This document shows positions 1-9,560 of a stretch of DNA of 64,000 nucleotides, piece by piece. The translations under genes and the position numbers were made by a program. The notes under the pieces are model-generated. The model saw only the letters and a program-made list of their open reading frames with translations. It did not search any database and was not told where the DNA came from. Location of the stretch: NCBI GenBank assembly GCA_016709845.1, contig JADJMA010000063.1:227720-291719 (forward strand). Direction: 5' to 3'. This stretch comes from Flammeovirgaceae bacterium (lineage in GTDB: Bacteria; Bacteroidota; Bacteroidia; Cytophagales; Cyclobacteriaceae). Within the stretch, counting starts at the first letter, position 1; every line of letters starts with the position of its first letter.

Positions 1-312
1 GAAAAAATATCAACTTCGCTTGTGCGCCTGATGCTTGGTGTACTCACGAATAAAATGGATTACATGCGGCCACCCGAAGAGCCATCGCGTGAGATTCGAG
101 AGTTGATTCAAGACCCCGCTTTTCAGCGGATGTTTAAGTATGCCTTTATTGGGAACAAGGAAACGGTGAAACGTAAAACCCAAGATTTTTTGAAAGAAAC
201 CGGAGTAAATGAGTTGATGGTGGTTTCGCATATTTATGATCATACCGACAGAGTTAAATCCTATAAACTCTTTTCAGAGATTATGAATGAAATTAATCAG
301 GCCAGAGATTGA
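1..312 (+). CDS. LLM-class flavin-dependent oxidoreductase (luciferase-like), 3' part only
   Basis: The frame is open from base 1, so this is the C-terminal ~103 residues of a gene that begins outside the window. The residues resemble the C-terminus of bacterial luciferase-like (LLM class, MsnO8-type) monooxygenases: a run like MRPPEEPSREI, then the AFIGNKETVK and GVNELMVVSHIYDH stretches, which correspond to the last beta-strand and helices of the TIM barrel where these proteins read 'G.pe.V...l......ELmv.t..yd...r..Sy.ll'. The family uses FMNH2 or F420 to oxidise small organics; the substrate here cannot be told. It is convergent with the cysS gene that follows. The 185 bases up to cysS hold nothing convincing: a 59-codon plus-strand frame at 322-501 has no recognisable features. 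Confidence 0.7.
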   Translation, partial: EKISTSLVRLMLGVLTNKMDYMRPPEEPSREIRELIQDPAFQRMFKYAFIGNKETVKRKTQDFLKETGVNELMVVSHIYDHTDRVKSYKLFSEIMNEINQARD

Positions 313-497
313 GTTGATTATATGGAATCTTTAGGGTGCTTATTTCCCGGTCGACCTGGAATATTGAACCAACTGCTTTTAACAGACTTGAGATTGAATA
401 TTAATATGAATCTTTCTTTGCACTTAAAAACTCAATCCTATCCAGAAACTATTCAAAGCCGGATGTACCATTTATCCTCGAGTGAAAATCTTTTAGA

Positions 498-2001
498 TTA
501 ATCGAAGGAATAAGTCATTTCACCATCTTTGCCATCTTTGATCTGGACCCCAAGTTTTTTAAGATCGTCTCTTATCTTATCTGAAAGCATAAAGTTTTTA
601 TCCGTCTTGGCTTTCTTTCTCAAGTCAATAAGCAGACTGATAGTACCATTCAAAATTTCGTCATTCTGTTCTTGCTCTTCTTTTAACCCTAATACCTGAT
701 CAATAAATCCAAGAAATGTATTTTTGAAATTATTAAATGTTTCTGATGACAACGTGGTTAGTTGTATAGTACCTGATTTTATGTCATTAATTCGAGAAGA
801 CATTTCAAACAATACGGCCAGCGTTTTCGCGGTATTGAAATCATCGCTCATAGTAATGTAACAATCATTAACCAGTCGGGATAACTCGGCATCTACCGAA
901 GTATTTATAGTTATATTTCCCGAATGATCCATCATCTTGATCAGCCCAACTGCATTGATTAATTTTTTATATCCCTTCTCCGCTGCCTGCAAAGCGTCAT
1001 TTGAAAAATCCAGAGTGCTTGAGTAGTGTGATTGTAACATAAAGAACCTAACCGCCATAGGTCCATATCCTCGATCCAATAAGCTATGCGTTCCGGCAAA
1101 GAGTTCGCTCGGTAAGAACGAATTGCCCAACGACTTACTCATTTTTTGGCCATTAACCGTAAGCATGTTTGAGTGTAGCCAATAGTTAACAGGTGTTTTG
1201 CCAGTGGCAGCGGTGCCTTGGGCTATTTCACATTCATGGTGTGGAAATTTAAGGTCCATACCCCCACCATGAATATCAAAGGTCTCACCCAGATATTTTG
1301 TGCTCATCACAGTACATTCAAGATGCCAGCCCGGAAATCCGTCACCCCAAGGCGATGGCTAACGCATGATATGATACGGGGAGGCCTTTTTCCACAAAGC
1401 AAAATCTATTTTCTCTCGCTTTTCATCCTGGTTGTCAAGTTCGCGCCCACTTTCCATGAGCTCCTCAATGTTGCGCCCGGATAAAATTCCGTAATGATGA
1501 TCTTGATTGTATTTGCGCACATTAAAATAAACCGACCCATTCGATTCGTATGCCAAGCCTTTGTTAAGTAGATTTTTGTTATTTCAATTTGCTCTACAAT
1601 GTGACCCGTGGCACTGGGCTCAATACTGGGTGGGAGAATATTAAACTGACGCATCACCTCATGAAAACCCTCGGTGTAGTGCTTTACTACTTCCATCGGC
1701 TCCAGTTGCTCTAACCTCGCTTTCTTTGCGATTTTATCTTCCCCTTCGTCCGCATCATTTTCCAGATGTCCTACATCGGTAATATTACGTACGTAACGAA
1801 CCTTGTATTCGAGAAAACGAAAGTACCGAGAAATAATATCGAAGGTTAAAAATGTTCTTACGTTACCGAGATGAACATTATTATAAACCGTAGGCCCACA
1901 AACATACATCCCTACAAAACCAAGGTTTATAGATTTAAATACTTCCTTTTTCCCGATAACGAATTAGTTAATGAAATGGGATATTGGTCAAATTTCTTCA
2001 T
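498..2001 (-). CDS. cysS: Cysteinyl-tRNA synthetase, interrupted by frameshifts
   Basis: Class I aminoacyl-tRNA synthetase that charges tRNA-Cys. From the N-terminus: MKKFDQYPISLTNSLSGK, then the zinc/HIGH region (MYVCGPTVYNNVHLGN, with C and the HLGN variant of HIGH), RNITDVGH, then GGGMDLKFPHHECEIAQ (second zinc-binding part), KMSKSLGN (KMSKS loop) and a C-terminal DALR-like helical domain ending at 498. The gene spans 1,504 bases, about 500 codons, which is the normal length. At least three indels break it: in an A-run near 1950, near 1560, and between about 1310 and 1370. The start at 2001 is inferred because the extension restores the conserved N-terminus only after adding one A. All catalytic motifs are present, so I regard the breaks as sequencing errors in an essential gene. 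Confidence 0.93.
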
Positions 2002-2479
2002 AGAATAATCAAGCCTCAAAATTACGATAAATGATCAAATCTATATATCCTACTGGTTCACTTCGTGCGATAAATAAGCTCTAAATATCAGCTGGGATCA
2101 TCATACTAACTCCATAAGAGAATTTGGAGAAGGCCGCTATAATTGAAGGTGGCTGTAAAGGCTGGCTCCGCGTTGGCCCAGTAAAAGTTATTTTGATAAT
2201 AAAATTCTTAACTGGGTTCTTGTGTTAGCAAAATGGGTATAGGTCTTTTACTTATTTATCAAAAGCCAATCTTTTTGGCCTTTTAACAAGTATTCATTAG
2301 CAATTTGTATTTCTTGTAAATCCTGACCAAGGGAAACCGCTTCCAGACTAGCGCGTATTTTTCTTTTGATGCGACTGGTAATGCTTTTTTGCCACTTATA
2401 CAGGCATTTGGTCTTTTATAAAAGCATGCTAAATCAAACGGGTTAATGGTTAAATTGCATAGTCACAAAATCCATACTT
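2002..2479. other. Intergenic stretch without a supported gene
   Basis: This divergent gap between cysS (leftward) and the amidohydrolase (rightward) must hold both promoters, but no clear TAnnTTTG box stands out. On the minus strand a frame from about 2420 to the stop at 2248-2250 reads through some 55 codons with a basic start (SITSRIKRKIRASLE) and an amphipathic end (EIQIANEYLLKGQKDWLL). It has no in-frame ATG, so it may be the tail of a small or decayed gene whose start is lost to an indel. I do not call it as a gene. Confidence 0.4.
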
Positions 2480-4135
2480 ATGAAAAGAGTTTATTCCTAT
2501 TCCTATTATTGGTTGTAATGGGTGTCACTTTGCATGCTCAAATCGAAGTTCAACAAGTTGAAAAACTAAAAGCGGATGCTGCGGCAGAAGTAGAGAAGAA
2601 CGCAGTGCTCGGCCAGCAGATAAATGATATGTTGTTTAGTTTTTCAGAATTAGGTTTTCAGGAATATGAGACATTTAACTACCTCACTTCACTGTTGGAA
2701 AAACATGGATTTAAAGTTGAGAAAGGAATTGCTGGCATACCCACAGCGTGGATTGCAACCTGGGGCTCTGGAAAGCCTGTGATCGCACTTGGTTCGGATG
2801 TGGATTGCATTCCGAAGGCATCTCAAAAGCCCGGTGTTGCTTATCAGGATCCTATTGTGGTGGGCGCACCTGGTCATGGGGAAGGCCATAATTCAGGACA
2901 AGCATTAAATATAATTTCTGCGTTGGCTCTTAAAAAAATTATGGAGCGCGATAAAATCAAAGGCACGATCATGTTATGGCCTGGGATTGCTGAAGAGTTG
3001 GTGGGTACAAAAGCCTATTATGTGCGAGCTGGATACTTTAAAGACGTGGACGCCTGTATATTCACACACGTAGCCAATAATTTAGGTGTAGGGTATGGCG
3101 ATTCCGGTGGCAACGGGTTAATATCAGTGAAATTTAACTTTGAAGGTGCAGCCGCACATGCTGCCAGTGCCCCTTGGCGCGGTAGAAGTGCCCTAGATGC
3201 CGTGGAACTTATGAACATAGGCTGGAATTTCAGACGTGAGCATCTTGAACTTACACAGCGTTCTCATTACGTTATTTCTGATGGTGGAGATCAACCCAAT
3301 GTGGTTCCTTCAAAAGCTTCAGTTTGGTATTACTTTAGAGAGCGCACGTATCCTGCAATAAAAGCTTTGTTCGATAAAGGAATGAAGACAGCCGAAGGTG
3401 CGGCATTAATGACTGACACTAAATTCACATATGAAATCTTAGGTTCTGCCTGGCCTGGTCACTTCAATAAACCTATGGCCGAAGCCATGTATGAAAATAT
3501 CAAAAAGGTTGGCCTACCTACATGGACGGATGCCGATCAACTTTTAGCAAAAGCTACACAAATAGAATTGAAGGCGCCTCAAGGTGGAAGGCCTTGCCGT
3601 TAAGTTGGATACTATTAGTCTTCCAAGCCCCACAGGCCCCGTAAACGTTATGGGTCGTCAACTTATGGCTATGGGCGGAGGTTCTGATGATATTGCGGAT
3701 ATTAGTTGGACAGTACCAACCATTGTTCTACGATATCCGTCAAATATACCTGGGCTTCCGGGTCACCATTGGAGTAATGCCATCTCCATGGCAACACCTA
3801 TTGCACATAAAGGAATAGTTTATGGTGCCAAGGCCGAAGTAATGACATTGCTTGACTTGTTGTTGAAGCCAGAGATTCTTAAAAATTCGTGGGAGTATTA
3901 TCGCACAGAGCAAACAAAGACATACAATACACTCCGTTAGTGGGCGAAAAGGATATGCCTGCTATTACGCTGAATAAAAAAGATTATGGAAGAGTATGCT
4001 CCTAAGCTAAAGCCGTTTTATTACAATCCTGCTAAGTATAAAACCTATTTGGATCAATTGGGAATAATTTACCCTACGGTTCGCCCGGATCAAAAGGAAG
4101 AAATTAAAAAGCTTGAAGAGAAAAAAGGAAAATAA
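2480..4135 (+). CDS. Secreted M20-family amidohydrolase (AbgB-like), frameshifted
   Basis: Zinc-dependent M20 peptidase/amidohydrolase of the p-aminobenzoyl-glutamate hydrolase B type. A signal peptide (KSLFLFLLLVVMGVTLHAQ) points to export. Visible motifs are GSDVDCIPKAS, then GEGHNSGQ in the position of the family's GHNxG zinc loop, AEELVGTKA (catalytic Glu), the dimerisation segment with FEGAAAHAA..PWRGRSALDAV, DGGDQPNVVPS, and the C-terminal GGGSDDIADISWTVPT. The start at 2480 is inferred: ATG followed by an A-run reads MKKSL only if one A is restored. Further breaks lie near 3590, 3930 and 3990. The stop overlaps the ribE start (TAATG), so the two are probably co-transcribed. The substrate is uncertain; family members cleave amide-linked side chains of small molecules. 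Confidence 0.85.
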
Positions 4136-4717
4136 TGTTTACGGGAATAATAGAAGCGCGTGGCACGGTGCTGGAGATACGTCAGGATCGTTCAAACAAA
4201 AGTTTTGTATCGAAAGTGTTATCAGTCCCGAGGTAAAGATAGACCAAAGCATTTCTCATGATGGCGTGTGCCTAACCGTTACTGAGGTTGGTCGCGATAC
4301 GCATTGGATAACTGCGATTGATGAAACTCTAAAAAAATCTACCCTTGGATTGCTCAAGCAAGGTGATCTGGTAAATCTCGAACGCTGCATGGTAGCCAAC
4401 GGCCGCTTTGATGGTCATGTCGTTCAAGGTCATGTTGATCAAACCGCCAAATGTATTTCTGTTAAAGACGAGCAGGGGAGTTGGTTATTTGAATTTGAGT
4501 ATGATCCGGCTCCAGGAAATGTAACTGTAGAAAAAGGTTCGATATGTATCAATGGCGTTAGCCTCACGTGTTTAATAGTTGCGCGAGTAGTTTTACAGTG
4601 GCAATTATTCCATATACCTATGAGTACACCAACTTTAAAAGCTTAAAAGTTGGCAGTATGGTTAACCTTGAGTTCGACATTATAGGAAAGTATGTGAAGC
4701 GATTATTAAACCGATGA
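4135..4717 (+). CDS. ribE: Riboflavin synthase alpha chain, frameshifted
   Basis: Converts two 6,7-dimethyl-8-ribityllumazine molecules into riboflavin. The start at 4135 gives the hallmark MFTGIIEARGTV, and the two lumazine-binding barrels follow: SHDGVCLTVTEVG with GRFDGHVVQGHVDQTA in the first, and KGSICINGVSLT in the second, ending near VNLEFDIIGKYVKRLL. Reconstructed length is about 194 residues, normal for the family. Frame breaks occur near 4200 (A-run in the SNKSF segment) and near 4570. Its ATG overlaps the stop of the upstream amidohydrolase (TAATG), suggesting translational coupling. Confidence 0.93.
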
Positions 4718-4779
4718 TTACGCTTACTAAAGCGGTGAGACATTGTTAATTTTAATTTTTTAAACCAACAGCTAAAATT

Positions 4780-5292
4780 ATGTTAGATCAATTAGTAAAA
4801 CTCGTAGAACAAAATGCAGGCGTTGCTATTGTAAAAAATCAAGCTATCCCAAATCAGTTTAATAAGGCAGCCATTCAGGAAGTGGCTGGTTCAATTTTTA
4901 GTTCTTTAAAAGGGCAAGTGGCTCAGGGTAATATGCAACAGGTGGCTTCCATGTTTCAAGGAAAATCATCAGCTAGCAGTCTGGTAAACAATCCAATGGT
5001 TAGCCAGATTATTTCTTCGGTTGCCTCTACTTTTGCATCTAAGTTTGGTGTATCTCAGGCGCAAGCTCAAAGTATTGTGTCGGGCTTGGTGCCAACAGTA
5101 ATGAATCAATTCATCAATAAGACAAACGACCCTAAAGACAATTCGTTTGACCTTGGCAGCATGATGAAAACAATGAGCGGCAACAGCAATTTAGATTTAG
5201 GAAGTTTGCTGGGCCAAGTTGCCGGTGGAAATTCTAAATCAAATCCTTTAGGTGCGCTCGGTGGCCTTGCCGGGAAACTTTTTGGTAAGTAA
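4780..5292 (+). CDS. DUF937 (YidB-like) protein
   Basis: An intact 170-residue protein of the DUF937/YidB type: small, Gln/Ser/Ala-rich, helical, with repeated amphipathic segments (EVAGSIFSSLKGQVAQG, PMVSQIISSVASTFASKFG) and a Gly/Leu-rich tail (LGALGGLAGKLFGK). No signal peptide or membrane helix is evident. The molecular role of the family is not established. It is convergent with the PAP2 gene, with a shared hairpin terminator between them. Confidence 0.7.
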   Translation: MLDQLVKLVEQNAGVAIVKNQAIPNQFNKAAIQEVAGSIFSSLKGQVAQGNMQQVASMFQGKSSASSLVNNPMVSQIISSVASTFASKFGVSQAQAQSIVSGLVPTVMNQFINKTNDPKDNSFDLGSMMKTMSGNSNLDLGSLLGQVAGGNSKSNPLGALGGLAGKLFGK

Positions 5293-5301
5293 AAAATAAC
5301 C

Positions 5302-5329
5302 AATCGGGATTAGGCTTCTAATCCCGATT
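5302..5329. terminator. Bidirectional hairpin terminator
   Basis: A perfect 12-bp inverted repeat (AATCGGGATTAG / CTAATCCCGATT) with a 4-base loop lies exactly between two convergent genes. On the minus strand it is followed by a T-rich tract. The minus-strand arm contains the TAG stop of the PAP2 gene, so the terminator overlaps coding sequence. Confidence 0.85.
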
Positions 5330-5893
5330 TAATTTATACCTCTTTCTTAAATAAGAAGAGAGCTTATACCCAATTAAGCCGCATCCCAACCCAATTGTTG
5401 CACCAACAATAATATCACCAGGAAAGTGAACCCCAAGATAGATGCGGGTATAAGTCATTAGCGCAGCCCATAAAAATATCCAACTAATCCATTTATACAC
5501 TGGCCACAGCGTGAGCCAAACAAACAAGGCAACGCCAAACGTATTGGCAGCATGCCCGGAGGCAAATCCATACAAGCCACCTTTATAGCCATTCACATGA
5601 TGCAGCAATCCTTCCAGCGTAGGATCCTGTGATGGGCGTAGACGAGCAAAAAAGGGTTTCATGAAGGTGGACGTAATCTGATCACACAAAACAATTGTTA
5701 TGGTCACTCCGAGTAAAATAAACCAGGTTTCCTTTTTAAAATTTCTGAACATTAAATAGATCAGGAAGACATATAGAGGGATCCAGAAAGCTGTTTTTGT
5801 GATCAAGAGCATTACCAGATCGAGCCACGGTGTATGAAAGCTGTTGAGAAAAACGAGCAGTTCTTTATCCCATTCTATAAGTCGTTCGAGCAT
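5318..5893 (-). CDS. PAP2-family membrane phosphatase (undecaprenyl-pyrophosphatase-like)
   Basis: An intact 191-residue membrane protein with about five hydrophobic helices. The three-part PAP2 phosphatase signature is present: KPFFARLRP (K-x6-RP), ASGHAANTFG (SGH) and RIYLGVHFPGD (R-x5-H-x3-D). Such proteins remove phosphate from lipid pyrophosphates (undecaprenyl-PP recycling, BcrC/PgpB type) or phosphatidic acid; the short size and single domain fit the BcrC-like group, but the exact lipid is an inference. It starts at ATG 5893 and is divergent from the flavoprotein gene at 6046. Confidence 0.88.
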   Translation of the reverse strand: MLERLIEWDKELLVFLNSFHTPWLDLVMLLITKTAFWIPLYVFLIYLMFRNFKKETWFILLGVTITIVLCDQITSTFMKPFFARLRPSQDPTLEGLLHHVNGYKGGLYGFASGHAANTFGVALFVWLTLWPVYKWISWIFLWAALMTYTRIYLGVHFPGDIIVGATIGLGCGLIGYKLSSYLRKRYKLNRD

Positions 5894-6045
5894 AGTTCGA
5901 TTAAAGTCCTAAAATTAATCTATTTAGGGAATCTGTTTGATTTTCTATCCGGATCAAAAGTTGGAATTCACCATAATCAAAATAATTCACATTGATTCCT
6001 GACCTGTAAATTGTAACTTGTCAGGCAGTTTTGGCTTTAAATCTT

Positions 6046-7525
6046 ATGGAGAAATTTGATCTGGTTATCATTGGTGCAGGCCCTGCCGGCTATGCCGCAG
6101 CCATGCGTGCAATTGATTTTAAAAAGAAGACTTTATTAATTGAAAGGAATCAGGTAGGGGGTGCCGGGGTTACCAACGGAGCCTTATCCTCTAAAACCTG
6201 GTGGGAACTTTCGCGCGAAGCCTCAGCCTTTCGCAAAAATTTGAAGCGCTATAACATCAAAGAGCCTTCCATCAGTTTTTCGGAAATTCAATTGGAGGTT
6301 AGAAAGGCTGTGCAAGAGCGTAAGAGTTTGCTGGAAGAACATTTACAGCATCTTAATACAACAACGTATGCAAACCTGCTAACGTATAAGGAGGGGATAG
6401 CCAAGTTAGTAACGCAAAACGAAATTCAAATTAGTCATGAGGGTATAACGGAAGTGGTTTATACCGACAACATCATTTTAGCTACTGGTAGTCGACCTCG
6501 TTTATTACCCGAGCTTCCCATTGATGAAAGATTGTATTGACCAGCGAAGGTATTGAAGATTTGGAAGATTTTCCTGAGAGCATGGTGATAGTAGGGGCGG
6601 GGGTTATCGGTTGCGAGTATGCAACTATCTTCAGTGGATTTGGTCGCACCAAACTTCACTTGATTGATAAGGGAGATCGTATTCTTCCATTCGAAGATGA
6701 AGATGTGGTGAAGATTGTGGAGCGCAATATGGAGAACAAAGGTGTGTTGATCCATCGCAATTCTAAACTGATCAACATGAAAATTGTGAATGGTCGTGTT
6801 GAGTATGAATTGGAATACACCGATGGCAGTAAAGGAACTTTTAATGTTGAGAAAGCGCTTATTTCTGTTGGCCGTGTTGCTAACACCGAAAACCTTTGGG
6901 GCGATAAGGTGGGCATTGAAATGACCAAGCGGGTATAACCAATAATGACACGCAAACCAATGTGAATAATATCTATGCCGTGGGTGACCTTACAGCAGAC
7001 ATATCATTGGTTAATGTAGGCGAACTGGAAGGTCGCTATGCAGTCGAAAGAATATTCAGTAAACCAGATCGTAAATTGGTTTATGAAAACATAAGTACAA
7101 TTATGTTCTTAAGTCCGGAGGTGGCAGGCGTGGGTGTGAATGAAACCAAAGCAAAAGAAAATGGAATTGATTATAAAGTGGTTACTCTGGAGTACAGTAC
7201 TATTTCAAGAGCTATTGCCAAACGCAACACCCAAGGATTTATAAAATTATTGGTAACCTGCGATGACCAAATGAAGATTTTGGGTATGAAGGTAGTGGGC
7301 AATCACGCAAGTAGCGCTATTCAGGCGGTAGCTGTTCTAATTTCAATGGATAAAGGTATTGAGGAATTGGCTGAATGTGTTCACCCTCATCCAAGCATTA
7401 CTGAGGGTATCCAGGAGTGTGTACGTATGCTTATGGGAAAGTCACTTTTCAAGCCTTCGGCTCTTAAAGGACGTCTTTCGTGTAGAACCTGTATACATGG
7501 TGATTATCAAGATATTAACTTTTAA
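6046..7525 (+). CDS. Dihydrolipoamide-dehydrogenase-like flavoprotein lacking the redox cysteines, frameshifted
   Basis: Two-dinucleotide-fold flavoprotein of the pyridine nucleotide-disulfide oxidoreductase class I type. Visible: N-terminal FAD motif VIIGAGPAGYAAA, second nucleotide motif VIVGAGVIGCEYATIFSGFG, the FAD-binding NIYAVGDLT, and the C-terminal dimerisation domain with VHPHPSITEG. In true Lpd the segment GGxCxxxGCxPSK carries the active disulfide; here it reads GGAGVTNGALSSK, with both cysteines replaced. It is therefore not a working E3 subunit and is closer to transhydrogenase-like or diaphorase-like relatives. About 490 residues; frame breaks near 6535 and 6940. The start at 6046 (MEKFDLVIIG) puts the FAD motif at the usual position. 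Confidence 0.85.
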
Positions 7526-7550
7526 TTTTCGAATTAGATTAGAGTTTTGG

Positions 7551-7558
7551 TACATTTG
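7551..7558 (+). promoter_or_regulatory. Bacteroidota -7 box (TAnnTTTG)
   Basis: TACATTTG matches the Bacteroidota primary-sigma -7 consensus TAnnTTTG. It ends six bases before the ATG of the lipoprotein gene at 7565, which would give an almost leaderless transcript. No clear -33 TTG partner is seen, so support is moderate. Confidence 0.4.
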
Positions 7559-7564
7559 AGAAGT

Positions 7565-8142
7565 ATGAAAAAAATACTCTTGTTTTTGGTTGGCCTGGTT
7601 TTGTTACCTCGTGTTCATTTCAACACCTTAGCAACTTGCAACAGGCCAGAAAAACCTCTCCTTTTGAACAGGTAGATTTTCATTCGCTGATTCAACGCTA
7701 TATGAATAAGGAAGCTGCCGATGAAGAATCCATTGAAGGGGTATATTCCGTATCGGCTGTTATTGTAAAAAAGGGTAAACGGTTTTTGAGTTCAGATGAT
7801 CGCGAGCGTGTAATGGTGCGCAGGGAGAACTATTCCAAGGTGGCTATCTTAAAAGATAAAATGGGCTCTGATCGGGAATACATCGAGATCTCCCTCGATA
7901 AAGAAAAACAACCCTCCTATTCAGTCAGAGGCGAGTTTACCCGAATGACTGAAGCTAACATATTAATCTATACTCATTTTGAGGGGCAAGGTGAGACTCT
8001 TTCCTACACCTTTACTTTTGATCGTTCACGCGAAATGCTGGAAGGTGTTAGAAAGGAGATGAAAGGTCAATCCGAAATAACGTATACCCTTACCTACATC
8101 AAATTAAATCCTAATCGGGATCATCAATTTGTTAGGAATTGA
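7565..8142 (+). CDS. Putative lipoprotein of unknown function, frameshifted in its signal peptide
   Basis: A start at 7565 gives a typical Lys-Lys-hydrophobic signal (MKKILLFLVGLVLL). After restoring one base near 7605, the sequence runs into SCSFQHLSNLQQ, a convincing lipobox with the acylated Cys. The mature part (about 165 residues) is mostly charged beta-strand-like sequence (SAVIVKKGKRFLSSDDRERV, then SYTFTFDRSREMLEGV) with no family I can name. It follows the flavoprotein by about 40 bases on the same strand but has its own promoter-like box. No paralog lies in the window. Confidence 0.6.
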
Positions 8143-8147
8143 AACTC

Positions 8148-8201
8148 GATGCTGGATGTTCGATACTGGAAGTTGTCAGCAAGCGACTAGTATCCAGCAT
8201 C
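8148..8201. repeat. Imperfect intergenic inverted repeat
   Basis: GATGCTGGAT at 8148-8157 is matched by its reverse complement ATCCAGCATC at 8192-8201, with GATACTGGA and CTAGTATCCAG related words between them. It sits between convergent genes and may act as a terminator or be a dispersed intergenic repeat. The 11-mer CTAGTATCCAG recurs inverted at 11671-11681, in the hisB/hisH junction. Confidence 0.5.
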
Positions 8202-8218
8202 AGGATTTGGCCCCACAA

Positions 8219-8903
8219 TCAATACTTCACCATCACCTCTTCAACCTTCTTCCGTTCAAGTTTTGGTACATAAGTTTCCAGGTGTGGATAACCCACAGGG
8301 ATTAATAGGAAAGGGGCGTTCGTTCTCAGGTCGCTTCAAAAGTTTAGTAAGAAAATTCATAGGACTTGGCGTGTGGGTAAGGGCTACGAGGCCTGCGTGA
8401 TGAATAGCGGCCAATAAAAATCCACAGGTTAATCCAACAGATTCATTTACATAGTAGTTGGTTCTTTTATTTCCATCGGGCAGCAGGTCATACGCTTTTT
8501 TGAAGACAATGATCAGGTAAGGGGCAATTTCAAGAAAGGGCTTTTGCCAATCCGTTTGTAAATGTTTTAAATCCTCTAGCCATTCCGCACTCATCCGGCT
8601 ATCGTAGCTTTCTTTTTCTTCTTTCTCAGCAGCTATTCTGATTTCCTTTTTCAAGGATGGATCTGCTACCACACAAAAAGTCCACGGTTGTTTATGGGCG
8701 CCTGATGGGGCGGTAGATGCGGCTTTAATAATGTTTTCAATTACCTCAAGTGGAATTGGTTGATCTGAAAAATCACGAACAGTTCTTCGCTTGTTAATCC
8801 ATTGATAGAATTCTTCACTGCGGTTTATCATCTCCTCAGTCGAATAAATTTCGCGCGTATACGAAACAAAAGGATGTCCATTAATTAAGCGTGTTTCATC
8901 CAT
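8219..8903 (-). CDS. Nitroreductase-family oxidoreductase, frameshifted near the C-terminus
   Basis: FMN-dependent nitroreductase-fold protein of about 228 residues. Recognisable motifs: KRRTVRDFSDQPIP (FMN phosphate-binding RRSxRxF-type motif), AASTAPSGAHKQPW, and the late GLTCGFLLAAIHHAGL..LTHTPSPM segment. This resembles the iodotyrosine-deiodinase-like branch, but the substrate is unknown. A missing base near 8305 breaks the frame; in the corrected frame the protein continues PFLLIPVGYP...KKVEEVMVKY to a stop at 8219-8221. It lies 48 bases downstream of hisIE on the same strand, so it may be read at the end of the his operon. Confidence 0.8.
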
Positions 8904-8951
8904 GGAAGCAATTATTAAAGGAATTTGAATTTATCAGATATTCAGTTTTGA

Positions 8952-9551
8952 TTATTTATGACGATTTTTAAGCACGGTTATTACATCGTCTAATTTCATT
9001 TCTTTGGCTGCAAGCAGAACCAGAAAGTGATACATCAAATCAGCCGCTTCACCAACAAAAAGATCCTTATTGTTGTCTTTAGCTTCTATAATAAGTTCAA
9101 CGGCTTCTTCGCCAACCTTCTGAGCCACTTTGTTTATACCAGAATCCAATAATTGATTGGTATAAGAACCTGCTTTCGGATTTCTTTTTCTTTCCTGAAT
9201 GATGGTCTCTAAAAATTCTAAGCTAGTACTCTCATTCTCTTCATTAAAGCATGTATCGGCTCCGGTATGGCAAGTGGGTCCTACAGGGTTAACTTTAAAG
9301 AGTAAGGTATCTTGATCACAATCCATTAAGCAATCCACAAAATTTAAGTAGTTGCCAGAAGTTTCGCCCTTAGTCCAAAGACGGTTTTTAGTTCGACTAA
9401 AGAAAGTTAATCGCTTTTCATTAAATGTTTTTTCCAGTGCTTCTTTATTCATGTAGCCCAGCATCAACACGGTTTGTGTGCTTACATCCTGTACAATGCA
9501 GGGGATTAATCCGTTTGATTTTGCGAAATCTAATTTTGTAATGTCAATCAT
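8952..9551 (-). CDS. hisIE: Bifunctional phosphoribosyl-AMP cyclohydrolase / phosphoribosyl-ATP pyrophosphatase
   Basis: Fusion enzyme for steps 2 and 3 of histidine synthesis. The HisI half (residues ~1-110) shows MLGYMNKEAL, FFSRTKNRLWTKGETSGN, DCDQDTLLFKV and CHTGADTC with the metal-binding Cys residues. The HisE half (~115-199) shows KVGEEAVELIIEAKD and the DLMYHFLVLL helix. The frame is intact at 199 residues, the usual fusion length. It is the last his gene, starting 9 bases after the hisF stop. Confidence 0.96.
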   Translation of the reverse strand: MIDITKLDFAKSNGLIPCIVQDVSTQTVLMLGYMNKEALEKTFNEKRLTFFSRTKNRLWTKGETSGNYLNFVDCLMDCDQDTLLFKVNPVGPTCHTGADTCFNEENESTSLEFLETIIQERKRNPKAGSYTNQLLDSGINKVAQKVGEEAVELIIEAKDNNKDLFVGEAADLMYHFLVLLAAKEMKLDDVITVLKNRHK

Positions 9552-9560
9552 ATACGTACT

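Noticed and set aside
322..501. A 59-codon plus-strand frame between the luciferase-like gene and cysS
   Set aside because: No recognisable motif, overlaps the cysS stop, and has no ribosome-binding or promoter context.
2248..2420. A ~55-codon minus-strand frame ending KGQKDWLLINK
   Set aside because: No in-frame start and no identifiable family; may be a remnant, so kept only as a note in the intergenic entry.
6046..7525. Naming this gene lpd (E3 of 2-oxoacid dehydrogenase)
   Set aside because: Both active-site cysteines are absent and no 2-oxoacid dehydrogenase gene is adjacent.
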